This document shows, piece by piece, positions 50,601 to 61,603 of a stretch of DNA of 64,000 bases. Within the stretch, counting starts at the first letter, position 1, and each line of letters starts with the position of its first letter. The translations under genes were made by a program, and so were the position numbers. The notes below the pieces were generated by a model, which saw only the letters and a list, made by a program, of their open reading frames with translations, did not search any database and was not told the origin of the DNA. The stretch comes from Trichuris trichiura. Lineage: Eukaryota; Nematoda; Enoplea; Trichinellida; Trichuridae. The DNA lies in assembly GCA_037903355.1 (NCBI GenBank), contig JBAJFE010000039.1, positions 806,001-870,000 of the forward strand. Direction: 5' to 3'.

Positions 50601-52807
50601 TGGGATGGTGGAAAAGATTTAAATCTTTATAATGGCCGATGAAAAATGTTGTACGCTGTATTTCAGGAACCTAGTCAAAAAGCATCAGTCAAAAAAGAAG
50701 GACGACGATCAGTAAGGAGACGATGCAGTTTTTACCAGCGGGCCATCTCCATAAGTTGTCGTTTAGTTTTACTAGCAATATCGCGTTCAGGGAAATTCTA
50801 AACGAGCTCAATGATCTCGCCGGTCAGCACGAAGTGATGGTAGAAGGTTTCCAAGACCGCGTACTAACGGAAATAACCAAATTGGTCAAAGAGTTCAAGG
50901 AGCAACGCAAGCGGGTAAGCGTTCGCTTGGCGTTTCTGTTTTCTTTCATCCCTGCCGCGGTTTAGCTCCTCGCCGAAGTAGACCGGCTCGAACAGAACCG
51001 CGTTAACGCAATAGAGTCTATGAAAAAGGTAGTAGACTTCGGCTAGCTGCTACTAGAGTACAGCTTATTGCTTTCATGCAGGCTAAAAAAGAGTACGAAA
51101 AAGCTTGCAGAGAAGCTGAGCTGTCGGATAGCAAGTACAAAAAGGCCGACGCGGACATAAACCTTTCCAGAGCGGAAGTGGAAAAGGCAAGGTCGAATTC
51201 AATTGCCAGAACGCAGCAGGCTGAAAGTGCCAAGTCAACCTATGCTTCCGAGTTGGGAAAGACGAACGATTATCAACGTCAGTTTTATTCGGAATTGCTG
51301 CCAAACGTTTTGCAGGTTGCCCGCGCTTACCGTTGTCAACTTTTTGCCGCTGACGACGTCTATTGTAGAAATTGCAAGAAATGGATGAGGACCGTATTGG
51401 GCAAGTACGACGGTTGTTCTGCGTTTGCGTCGAAGTCGAGAGCTCCGTTATACCGATTGTGCAGCGTTGCTTCGACGGAATGCTTCAAGAGGCGAACAAG
51501 GTGGATCCGGCAGCCGATTCCCTTACGTTGGTCGATCGGTACCGTTCCGGTTATGGTTTGCCCGAAGAGTTTCCCTTCGTCGATCTCAATCCTCCGGCGC
51601 CTGCCGCTTCCGCATCCGTTGGCGAAGTACAAAACGGGCTCTCAAACGGCACCGACGGAGCTTGTTCTCGCACCAATTCTTTGGGCAGTTGTCGTCTAGA
51701 CAGTAAGCAATTGCATCGGGCATATTCGGGAAGGAAGAAGGGCGGAACGTTGCGACGAATATTTGGTAACAAGGTACTGTCGTCTTTTATTTCCATCTGC
51801 GTTGTGCGGAGCATCTAAAATGTTCCAGTGGTCGGAGGATCACGCAAAGGAATTTGCCGACTTACCTCCATCACAGCAGTGTAAACAAGTGGAAGAACAA
51901 ATGTTCCGATGCGAAAAAACCATCGAGAGAACGCAGGCGGAAAAGTACGGAATTTCATTAGCATTGTGACTGACCCTGTCCGTCCTGTTTTCTTAATGCA
52001 ATCGCTTCAGGCAAGGCTTGTTGAAAATGAAAGGACTTTACGCGGCAAATCCAAGCTACGGTGATCCAGTGGTGGTGGCAGGTCAGTTGGAGAGATGCGA
52101 AAATGAGCTAAAGGTTGCCGCCTCGGAGATGCAACGCCTGAAGGTTTTTTGCATAGAAATATTTGCTTCTTTGTTTTCTAAAAGCACATTTGGCTTTGCT
52201 TATTCTAAGGCCTTACACGCTGAAGCAACTTCTCGGTTGAATATGCCCATAAATGCCACGTCGGTGCCGTTCGTAAATACTTCCGCATCAAAGCATACTA
52301 AGCGATCCAGCTTGAGCGACGAGTCGTTGTCGCGTAATTCTGACGCCAGCCCGCGAAACAGTTCTAGTCAAGATGTTCATTCGTAAGAATTTTGCTTTTC
52401 TTACAGCTTTATTCTATTATTGCCGTACACGCTTGTTTTCTCCACTTTAGATGTTTAGCGTCCGAGTCGAGTTTTCGTAATGCCGATTCGGACTGCGATT
52501 CCGCGAACAACGTGTATTACAACAACGACACGGACGATACAATGATTTTGGGAAAAGCGACCGCGCTGTACGATTTTGCAGGTAGGCGATGGTTCATTCT
52601 TAAACGCGTATGCTTTATACGACAATTGTATATTGTGAAGGCGGCTCGGAAGGTATGATCTCGATTCGTCAGAGCGAACAGTTGCTAATACTTGAGGTGG
52701 ACACCGGAGACGGGTGGACCAAAGTTCGCAGGACGAAACCTTGCCCCGATTACGAAGGCTTTGTACCTTCCTCCTATTTAAAACTTGAATTTTACGGCGA
52801 CACGTGA
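41670..52807 (+). CDS. CIP4/FBP17/TOCA-family F-BAR, HR1 and SH3 protein
   Basis: Twelve exons: 41670-41693, 42477-42592, 50667-50711, 50767-50914, 50966-51028, 51082-51315, 51369-51773, 51829-51944, 52011-52143, 52210-52382, 52451-52581, 52641-52807, giving 584 residues, all in phase. Exon 1 is 24 nt and encodes MSWGKDLW, the family's characteristic start. The F-BAR domain spans ~1-280, including TSNIAFREILNELNDLAGQHEV. An HR1/REM coiled-coil (~346-428) contains YGDP where vertebrate proteins have MGDP in the Cdc42-contact loop. A Ser-rich linker is followed by a C-terminal SH3 (~524-579: ALYDFA, GDGWTKVRR, GFVPSSYLKL). Such proteins bend membranes and bring Cdc42 to WASP/WAVE-driven actin assembly during endocytosis; C. 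elegans has toca-1 and toca-2, and I cannot say which this is. Intron 2 is about 8.1 kb; most others are 51-68 nt. The SH3 is complete and ends just before the stop. Confidence 0.92.
47680..47964 (-). CDS. possible nested antisense small gene, unrecognised
   Basis: An ATG-to-stop frame of 94 residues lies on the strand opposite the TOCA intron. It has balanced composition (an IAKLQQATRVVFFLIDDSL stretch) and no low complexity. No signal peptide, domain or known family is visible, and the plus strand is also open across the same bases. It is near the length expected by chance for several kilobases of intron, so I rate it low. Confidence 0.15.
   Translation of the reverse strand: MRAAKDCIRPSSRQFDMLSLAQFRIAKLQQATRVVFFLIDDSLIGQCILNNRKIAALCIENEALSNEFAKIHTGITQVGPVKFGEETLPKSFAK
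50189..50388. repeat. near-perfect long hairpin (inverted repeat)
   Basis: The left arm 50189-50271 and right arm 50305-50388 are reverse complements over about 83 bp, with one base mismatch and one extra A in the right arm. A 33-nt loop separates them. The hairpin lies in TOCA intron 2, about 280 bp before exon 3, and so would be transcribed as a long double-stranded stem. The 13-mer AAACTGAACTTGA occurs at 50147-50159 and again at 50385-50397, bracketing the structure as direct repeats. It could be a young foldback or MITE-type insertion, a template-switch palindrome, or a precursor of small RNAs. Confidence 0.9.
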
Positions 52808-54044
52808 ATTAGGTAGCATAATAATTATGATGATGTCATTTTTTTTATAAATCCTCTTAGCCGCATTCGTCGCATACGCGTACCCTTTTTTTCTCTGGGT
52901 ACGGCATTTTGTTGACATCATTTGCGAATGCGCGGGAACATGACCAACCGTGGCCTATTGTTGTTCCCGGGAAGGTTTATTCCTTTCGTTAAAAAGCTCA
53001 CACGTCTTTGGTCGCTCTTCAATCCTGTATCTTCTTCTGCCATTTCGGGTGTACGCGTCTCTTTTGCCTGTTACTTATTTTCACGTTGTCCTATGTGTTG
53101 ATGCGCCTTCATTGTTGCGTTTTACCAAGTGCCGTTTCGCCTGTATCACTGAACCTTCGATAAGTCACTGAAATTCCATTGTGTAAAGAAACGCTTTTTA
53201 ACTGTTTCTGTCGCTGACCTTTCCGACGGCTTACAAAGTAAATCTTTGCCGCAGTGTAAAGCACGTTGGATATGAGCGAGTGGCCGCAGGCGTTTTGGTC
53301 GTTCGCGTATATGACCGCTTGTCATTAAGAGGAGTTTTTGAAAGTTTACGTTGTTTCAATGCGTACTCAATAGTGGTGATTCAGCCCGTTCCGAAAATGA
53401 ATAATTAGGTGTGGCAGATTTGCCATTGAAGTTTTTTAGGTTATCTTTGAAAGAACTAACGAAGCGTAAAATGTTTACGTACGCTCAAACTCTGCTGAGA
53501 AATGCAATTATTACCTTAAGGCTCAATGTTCTCTTCTATTTAATGATTGTAATTATACAGAAATAGTGAAGCGAAAAATTGTGTTGCAATCTTATGCTGT
53601 TGCTATTAATTCATTCATTTTTGTGAACTTTGCAATCAAACGTACTAACGTTTACATTGAATACTTTATTTAGGAAAAAACGTCTGAATGAAACAGCGGT
53701 GTATTATTGAGTTTCGTAGGCTTAGCAGAGGTTTGACCGTGAAATGATTTTGCATAGTAAATGTTGCGTACGAATGCTTTAGTTACGAAATTAAAGCCAG
53801 TTTTATAATTTATCATTAATATTTCATTTTTTCTGAACTACAGTACGAACGTAAATGATTGGTAGGATACAACGTTGTTTCGTCCAGTTTTAATGTGAAA
53901 CCTGGTTTCATCACCATCATTTTGTGAATCATTGTTCGGAATTAGCTTCGCGCACCTACGATAATATAAAAGCCAGCCTGCAGTCCCTTTAATGTTACTG
54001 TAATCTGAATGTTTTGTCGCGGAGCTATGGAACCTGACCTCAAC
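52808..54044. other. intergenic, 3' of TOCA
   Basis: This is the 3' flank of the TOCA gene, presumably including its 3' UTR; a TATAAA near 52845 is the nearest possible polyadenylation signal variant. No other gene or repeat was recognised up to the foldback element. Confidence 0.5.
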
Positions 54045-54777
54045 TCAATTTGACCTGTCCAGCTTGACTTCAAGTCAATTTGCCCTAAAAGGAGTTGGTT
54101 TTGTTGCTATACCTGCACTCACGTGTACAATTTGCTTGTTGTAAATCCAATATACTTAGTACATAGAAAGTATCTGTGCTAACTACCCAGCCAGCACGTG
54201 TGTACGCATTAAATGCTACTTACGCGTAAACTGTTTTCTGTTTTCCAAGGTTTCCACAACATATGATTAATATAGAGGTTGCATATAGTGTGCATTCAGA
54301 ATATTCTTGGAATTGGCAGCGTTTACGCAGTCTACTTTGCCTATAAGCACAATACCTGCCATAGCTACGGCTTCTATGGAATACATGTAGTATGTATGCA
54401 AGTACACAACAGCATACATACCATATGTATGGCGCAGAAACCGCGACTATGGCAGTTACTGCGCTTTTAGGTAAAGTATACTGTGTGAATGCTACAAATT
54501 CCATGTCTTGAATGGATGCCATTTACAACTTCTGTATTACGCATATTTTATACAAACATTGGAAAACAGAAAATAATTTACGTGTAAGTAGCATGTATTG
54601 CGTGCATCTGTTCTGATTGTATAGTTAGTGCACATACTTTCGATGTGCTAAGTATACTGGATTTACACCAACCAAATGTTACATGTGAATGCGGCTGCAA
54701 CAATAGGACCAATTGGCTCTAGGCAAAGTTGACGTGAAGTCAACTTGGTTCAGGCCAAGTCGGTTAGGTCAAATTGA
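54045..54777. mobile_element. 733-bp foldback / MITE-like inverted-repeat element
   Basis: The two ends share TCAATTTGACCT (54045-54056) and its reverse complement AGGTCAAATTGA (54766-54777). Inside, long imperfect inverted repeats continue. The sequences around GTAAATCCAATATACTTAG on the left and CTAAGTATACTGGATTTAC on the right correspond, as do GCTACTTACGCGTAAAC and its counterpart near 54590. The centre contains further small palindromes. There is no transposase-like frame. This is the shape of a non-autonomous foldback or MITE element. No clear target-site duplication is visible, and several arm mismatches suggest it is not recent. Confidence 0.75.
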
Positions 54778-56117
54778 AGCGCACCTGTTTTGTCGGTCTT
54801 AGAAATTTGCATTTAATGAATAATACGCAACGGTTAGGGTGGTTTCATATTTCGCTTACACTACTGGAAATAAAAAAAAAGTTTTAAGAGTGCACCAGCT
54901 AAAGCGGATCAAATAACTGATTTTCGAATAAACAGTTATGTATTGGATGTGCGACGCGTGCTGTAAATATTAGATATTTTTTGATATCGTGCGCTGGCTT
55001 TCTTGAGCCACGGTTATTGCAAATTCGTTGCACGTAATTCGCGGAAGCGAAGCTTGCAATGCCCTTTGCAAAGTAATCCCTAAACAGCAGAAAATTGTAA
55101 GAAAAAGTTACGGTAAGCATGAATTACTCGATTTACAGAGTCATTCGAAGTATTGGCCTTGATTTCCAGATATTTCAGAAATGCATTACAGTATGTCAAT
55201 TGCCGTCAAATTTCGAACGGGTAGCCTGATCATTGTTACATACGAATTCGTTCGTCTTTTACTAGATTTGCGAGCAAGAAAAGCGAGACATTCAAGCTGA
55301 AGAATCATTCGTTGTACTGCTGCCGTTTGGGTAAAGTTCTTTGCACTGCATTATCTATCGCGCCCTTTGGTCAAGTCTTGACGTTAGAAACTACATTTGG
55401 AACTCATAAGATGCAAGAATTACAAATTCAACTTTAGTAATAAATGACTTTGCAGATAATTTTCGTCTGCTTTGAATAAAACTTGCGTTTTTCTCTGCTT
55501 ACAGTATACCTGTCTCATCTTTCATAATTTTGTACATACTAAGCGTTGAGAGCCTTCAAGGCGGCAATGATTTCTTCGTCAGTGCAGCCAACTTTCGACT
55601 CCCCTTCTAAAATTTCGAGACGCCATTGAAAAAAGCTGTTTTTGTGCTGTAGAATTACGTAACTTCAATGGGTAAGTTACTATACTTTCTTGTGCCGGCT
55701 TTTACGAAACGTTTTCATTGAAGCTTAAATCTGAAGGTCCTCAGAAGTGTTGCCTCATTGGAAGGACCAGCGGTGACTTTCTTTATGAAACGTACATGCC
55801 CATTGCAGTTTTCGTGATGTCATGTTCCTTGTACTTTCGAAGCCGTAAATTACCAAATTGCCCATGTTGGGACTCCGCATGAAGGTAGGTCCAATCGTCA
55901 TATATTTTTAACACGTGCACAGCATTTGACAATAAGCGAACTGCTGTACTCGCGCATTTTTGTTGTTCAAAAAAGTTTACGTTTGAACCTGATTATCGAA
56001 ATCTGTCGCGCCGTCTTTTTTCTGCCAGTACATGTTTTATGTCTGCTGCTATATAGGTGAACTGACAAGTTGGTTTTCTTATGGGGTAACTCGACAAAGC
56101 GCTGTAAATAAAATGGC
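54778..56117. other. intergenic, no gene recognised
   Basis: AT-rich sequence between the foldback element and the 3' end of the serine-protease homologue. Only short unrelated frames are present, and no polyadenylation signal could be assigned with confidence. Confidence 0.5.
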
Positions 56118-59100
56118 TCACTGTGCAAGACGCTTTCGAGCTGATGCGTAAGCATCCGTTATAGTCTTGACCGCGCGGGCGAAGAAGGAGAATGGTGTCG
56201 CTGCTTGGGTGCCCTTTAGAACTTCAGACCCTGTTGAAGAATTGCCAATCATCCGTTCACTTGGGCTTAAGGGTTTCACACTGTTAGCTTCTTCGTGTTC
56301 CGGTTTTGTTTCTTTTTTGTTCTTCGTATTCGCCACGTTAGGGGCAGCTGTCCATAGTCCTACAGTACGATTGTCGTTTCGTTGTACATCTTGTAAATCG
56401 TTCCCTCTCGAAGAGGCAGTTTCATTTGAGCGGTGCTCAAATTCCTCTATATGGGTACCTTCTCCTTCTTGCGATTTTTTCAAGCTGTTTTCCTTACCAA
56501 TTTTGGGAATATCGCTTTGAAGCGAAGCTCCATCGTTAGGTTGTTCCATTGCAACATTGTTTATACCTTCGTTGTGCCTTTTTGGGAACAATGCTTCGTT
56601 TTCCATAATTGGATGTCGTATTCCATTGTTTAAACTTGATTCCTTCTTCTGATCACCTTTTGTGTTCTGGCCTTCGTTCGCTGAATTTGTTTTCTTGTCA
56701 TTATCTGAGATACCATTTTCTTTTTCTGTTTTCCAGACTTCCTCTTCTTCCTCCTTTTCCCTTTCTTTTGTTTCCGTAGAATCCTTTGCATGCATATCAT
56801 TCAGCTCAACGCGTTTAATTTGCGAGTTTCCTTTTTGCTCTGATCTTCTCAAGTCTGATGGGTTACCCATTCCTGCCAGTGAGTCATTAACAAAGTTTTC
56901 ACTACGTTTTGCAAATTCATCATTGCCTGATTCGTCATTGATGCTCTTGACGTTGTCGTCTCTGTTGGCCGAATGTTGCTTATTACTACCGATATGTCTT
57001 ACTGCTTCCGAGTGTGTCCCGCCAGAGCTGGTTTTCGTATTAACACTTGCCATAGTCGAATTCATTCCATCGTGGGTATGTTGATCTCCTTTTAGGTTTG
57101 CAGGACGGTCCTCTTTTTTTTCTTCTGACTTTACTCGTTGTTCTGCTTTGTGACCTTCTGTTAATGTATTGTTTCGGTTGCTAGCAACGTTTCTCCCGCT
57201 CTGCATGGCAAGACTGATCAGCTTGTCTTTTTCGGCACTTCCTTTGCTTCTGTTAGCGGTATTGGGTCCCATTTCTGTCGGTATGTTACTCTCTGCGTTC
57301 GATGAATGGCCTTCTGTCGATTCGTTACGTAAGTCATGGCCAGTTGGAGACGAAGCACTTTGGTTCGCCTCAGGTCTTCGACTACAATTTGTTCCAGCAT
57401 TTTCCTTATCCCGAATAAAAATTTCATGTGGTCCCTGAAGCTCCATAGGTTCCTGCTGTACTGCCTTTTCTTCGGCGCCTCCTAGTTTTCCTTCTTCCAT
57501 TGGCAATGTGTTTTCGTCATCTTCACTAGCTGTATGTTCAAGTTTCCCCTGTAAAGTTGAACTATTCTTTTGAACTCTTTGGATATTTGGTTGCTCATCG
57601 TTTGGTTTGGCTTTAATGCTTTCCATAGTTGTAGCTGCTTCTTTTGATGACGTCACTGCGTTGTCATCTCCATTTTGTCTCTTGTCAAAACTTTTCTTTT
57701 TTCTTCGGTGTCCAACCGCGCTGCTGAGGTCAATTTTCGGGATTCGGGATTCAGTTTTTTCATTTTCATTGACGGTTGTCCGTTCATGAAGAGCGGCTGT
57801 CCCATTTCTTTGGCCTGTTCCTTCGTCGTCGGCAATCTCTATTTCCAAATCAGGCGATTTAGCTTGCTGATCGCTTTTGACGTTATTCTTTCGAAGTGAT
57901 CCATTTTCAGAGCTTTCTATGCTTTCGTCTTCTTCGTTTGGCCCATTTTCTTTCCTTTTGTTCTTTGTCTTTTTTTGCGAGCTTTGTTCTTCATTGGAAT
58001 CTCCCTCTTCTGTTTTCTGAGGTTGCTTGTTATGCCTTTCCTCGTTGCTTGAGTTGTCCTTCTTGCTTTCAGTAGGTTTTTCGAGTTGCGCTTTGCTGCT
58101 TGCATTTTCTGCGTGAGAAAAGTCCCTTTCGGTTCGTGAACTGTTTTCTCCCTTTGGGCCATTGGCATTTGTCCTTTCTTCGCTAGCTTTGTAGTCCGTC
58201 TTATTTTCCACGTCAGTCATTCCCATTTGACGAGACTGCTTCGTTTCATTATCATTTCCCTCTCTTCGGGATTCGTTCGCTGTTATATTTTGACCTTCTT
58301 TCCCTTCGTTCGACTTGTTCATTGTACTGTTGAAGAAGTCGGCAGCAGCTTTACTTTCTCGCAAAGTGTCTTCGCTTGAAGTTTCTTTTTCCGTAGCATT
58401 TTTCGCATCTTTGTGCCCGTTGGGTTGCTTTGTGGAGTCATATCGATCATTCGTGCCATTTAAAGCGTCACTGTCAGCCGATCGATCCTGCTTCGCCTTT
58501 GTTTCCGTTTTGATTTCCATACTCGCGGTTTGGTTCTTTCCTTTCAGCGAATCGCGTTCGTGTTTATCACTTTGTTTGTCATTTTGTGTAGCATGGGCAC
58601 CACTGACTGTCGATCTTTTTTCTTTTCCACTTGTCTCTTTTTTGACTACATAGTCTTGAAGGCTGCCTTTGTCCGTATGTTCTTGTTTACTATCTTTCAA
58701 AGAAAGATTTCGCGTCGCGTAAGTTGTATCTATAAGCGCCCATTGGTGGTCACTGTACTTATAAGTACTTTTTCGCTTACCGTCCGTTTTTGCAGGATGG
58801 GTTTCCATGTCAGTTCTGACTTCGCGCGCTTTGCTTCTGAAAACTTTCTGTTGCGTGGCGCGGCTAAGAAGAGATGGAATGTGCTCTTTCCTATCGCAGT
58901 CGGCTCCATCCATAGCAAAAGCCATTTGAACCCATCGTCCATTCTTTTGGCACACCACCGGACTCCCTGCGTCGCCCTATAAGAATGTATTAAGTGAGCA
59001 AATATATATCTTCTAAGGATGTGAGTCACCAACAGGGCAGATATTGGCCAAGCTTGTGCCCATGCAATAATGCTCGCTGTCATTGTAAAAGGCGTAGAGT

Positions 59101-59897
59101 TTCAAACAACTTTTCGCTGGTAAAATACGTAGTTGCATAGCGTGTAACAGATTGCTTGTTGGCCTTTGAACTATTAGGCATATTTCAGTTATGCACTTCT
59201 ATTATCAGTCTCATAGGCTTACTGGATATATGGTTTAAACCAGTGATAACGCAACTGTCATTCGGTTCTATTTGTTCTTCGTCAGGTAGGCATATTGGTC
59301 TAATGTAGTCACTTAATGGCACCGGCAGTTTGAGGTAAAGGACTGCAGCATCGCTTGCAGTCATTTGCACTCTCGGACTGTCACTTAGAGAAAATCTTTT
59401 GATTGAATGAACTTTTGCTCTTGCTTTTGCCTTTTTGGCTCGATCATGCAAGCCCAAGTACACAGTCACGTTTGTAGGTGATATGAGCTTGCTGAATAAA
59501 GTTAGTTAGTCGGAGACAACTTTATGTGTAACTCTCACTCGTTGACAGTGACAACTTGAGCACTTGTAAGTACGGCATCAATAACATTTCCCGAGCTGAA
59601 TCGTACAGCACTTCCGCTGAAGGTTCCTTTAGGTGTTTGAATGAAGACATGCCATGGATAAGCGTGCGGGGTGGCTACGTTAGCGCCCACCATTCTGTTC
59701 TTGCCATTGTGTGCCCCTTTACCAAATACAGCTGTGCCGCAGGGAATGTCTGCATATTTAGAAAAATAACTTATTCGCATCCGTAAAGTCATGATAGGTG
59801 TAAGATAAATGTAAATGAGCTGCTGCTTACCCGCGGCGGAAGAGACGTTAAAGAGAAGTAAAGTAGGAAAGACGATGATTGCGCGAAGTAGTGCCAT
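56118..59897 (-). CDS. secreted chymotrypsin-fold pseudoprotease with ~900-residue tail
   Basis: Five exons: 59897-59831, 59749-59539, 59491-59223, 59116-59034, 58976-56118, giving 1162 residues, all in phase. Residues 1-22 are a clear signal peptide. Residues 23-~250 are an S1-family fold: CGTAV near the start, RMVGAN at the activation site, YPWHVFI, SDAAVLYLKL, IRPICLP, CVITG, and GDAGSPVVCQKNGRW. The triad is broken. The His57 position is Gln87 (LTSAQ for LTAAH), Asp102 is kept (140), and the Ser195 position is Ala213 (GDAGSP for GDSGGP). Both cysteines of the usual 42-58 disulphide are also gone. A single 2.9 kb exon then encodes a roughly 900-residue Lys/Glu/Asn/Ser/Thr-rich tail, probably disordered, with about 26 N-x-S/T sequons. 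It ends in a short amphipathic segment (FFARAVKTITDAYASARKR). It is likely exported and heavily glycosylated, and cannot be a normal protease. A binding or decoy role is inference only. Confidence 0.88.
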
Positions 59898-61111
59898 TTG
59901 CTTGTAGTCAGTTCAGTTTCGTCAAGTCATCATTTTTACTCGCCCGCTTTTATGTAGGTATAGTTCACACTTTTTCGCTAATGAATACACAATAGCATTA
60001 GAGCTCATTGCATATTTTGTTTACTTGACTATATTTGCTTTGTTTGAAATTCCATGCCCAACCGGCATAGCCTGCAGTAAGACAACGCTGCAGTAGTATT
60101 TTATTGGACTGTTAATAGTAGCGATGAGTCGAATAATTCTTTTCCGCTAGAATGAGCATGTTTGCATTGTATTTTTAGTAGGAATTTTCGTTTGAACCTA
60201 CGAAAGTCAATAGCCAAGTTTTAGTATCCTCTCAAGTTGTCCATTTAGGGACTTACTGTAAACAGTATCGGTTTCCTTCTTCATACGAGAACTTTCGCCT
60301 AGCAGAGGTTTCACCTTACGAAGTTTCTGCTATCACATTTGTAATTCTACGCGTATACTATCGCGAAACGAGAATTGATCGACGTATTGTATTGTTGTGG
60401 CAAATGGTTGTCCAAAATTGCCTACTATTTGTTGTCGGATTAATGTTTCTATCAAAGGTGCGTTATTGGTTTTAGCTAACCAATTCAAAGCCGAACATCT
60501 CAGAAATTGTGTCATAACAAAGTTTTGCCTGTCAACGCACCTTTACGTTGGCTGCTATTCAAATAATAGCAGAAAAGCTGCAGCTGGGTTCAAGTTCATT
60601 TTATCAGTACACGGCAGTGTTCTAAGAAAAATATTTCATATTAATAGCTACGGTAGTGCATTTGTAATAAGCATGGTCAAAGTGATAACGCGTTCGCACT
60701 TTTCATAGAATTGGGGACAAAGAAATCCTACTAGATAAAATGTTTGAACAACTCTACGCATGCCAAACTTGGTAGGGTAAATGTTTCCCTTACGCGGAAA
60801 ACATTTGAACTACCGCTTCGTTGTATTCGGGGTACGTTTATGGCTTTAAATATGCTCAGGTTCGTTCCGCTTCACTTTTATTTTTAATGATTTACGAAAG
60901 GATTAGAAGGCAAAAGAAAGTCTTCATACCAGTATGCAATGCAGAAATTCGTGGCAAGAATTATTGTAAAAACGTTCGTCACTTTAAACTCTCCCATTTT
61001 GCTTTAAAACGTCGTTTAGCCCTGCAATCTGAGTACATAGCTCAGTTTATCTCTAAGCGTCGGTTAAGTTAGGTTGTGTTGATCATTTACGGCGACTACA
61101 CTCAGCTAAGG
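59898..61111. other. divergent intergenic region
   Basis: This separates the start of the pseudoprotease gene (minus) from the MSP gene (plus) and must hold both promoters. It is AT-rich, and I recognise no specific regulatory motif or additional gene. Confidence 0.5.
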
Positions 61112-61501
61112 ATGAATGGAACGCAAGAGAAGCGAATACCTGGGAATTTGCTCATTGAACCACGTGAAGAGTTTGAGTTCGACGATCTGCTTGATGAAAA
61201 GAATCAATGGGTCTTTCGCCTTACCAACTTGGGGTCGCACACGCTTGCGTGGTTGACAGTAATAAATAACTGGAAGCTACTAGACGTCTATCCGCCATGC
61301 GGCCTACTGCGACCGTCAGAATCCGTTGAGGCTTATGTATGCTGCGAATTCACCGAAAGTGTGACGGGATGTAGGAGTCGTGATCACATATCTTTTCAGT
61401 GGACAGAAGTTGACGACAGTCTGACCGAATTTGACCGATCAGTATTCGATGGTGACGTCATTATCAGGCGACAGAGCGTCATCATCAAGTACAACTTTTG
61501 A
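61112..61501 (+). CDS. major sperm protein (MSP) domain protein
   Basis: A single-exon gene of 129 residues, close to the roughly 127 residues of nematode MSPs. The MSP fold is visible: an FRLTNLGSHTLAWLTVINN strand pair, the hallmark YPPCGLLRPSESVEAYVCC (canonical DPPCGVLDPKEAVLLAVSC), DHISFQWTEV, and the end FDGDVIIRRQSVIIKYNF (canonical FQGDGMVRRKNLPIEYNP). Canonical MSPs polymerise to drive crawling sperm and act as oocyte signals; MSP-domain relatives serve other roles, such as VAP-like binding. The sequence is clearly divergent from the highly conserved canonical MSPs, so it may be an MSP-domain relative or a basal-lineage MSP. ATG 61112 was chosen because it gives the family length; upstream in-frame codons lack an ATG. 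A polyadenylation signal follows at 61598. Confidence 0.85.
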   Translation: MNGTQEKRIPGNLLIEPREEFEFDDLLDEKNQWVFRLTNLGSHTLAWLTVINNWKLLDVYPPCGLLRPSESVEAYVCCEFTESVTGCRSRDHISFQWTEVDDSLTEFDRSVFDGDVIIRRQSVIIKYNF

Positions 61502-61597
61502 CTTACTAAACAATCGATCTTCTTGCGCCAATTGCTTCCCGCAAAATTGAAATTATCAGCGACAGCAGATTTCGTAAACGAGCATTAGCATAGCAAA

Positions 61598-61603
61598 AAT
61601 AAA
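61598..61603 (+). terminator. polyadenylation signal of the MSP gene
   Basis: A canonical AATAAA lies 97 nt after the MSP stop codon in AT-rich sequence, a typical distance for nematode 3' ends. Confidence 0.5.

Larger units (their letters stand above)
42593..50666. other. 8.1 kb intron 2 of the TOCA gene
   Basis: This intron runs between the exon ending ...SSLR (donor GTAAGT) and the exon beginning NLVKKH. It is AT-rich throughout, with no recognisable nested gene. A 94-codon antisense frame at 47680-47964 is the most protein-like content. A long hairpin sits at its 3' end (50189-50388). The large size could house enhancers or an internal promoter, but I see no specific site. Confidence 0.7.

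Noticed and set aside
56167..58982. Many long plus-strand frames opposite the pseudoprotease tail exon
   Set aside because: They are shadows created by the Lys/Glu/Ser-rich codons of the minus-strand tail; they read as Leu/Phe/Ser-rich pseudo-hydrophobic sequence with no exon structure.
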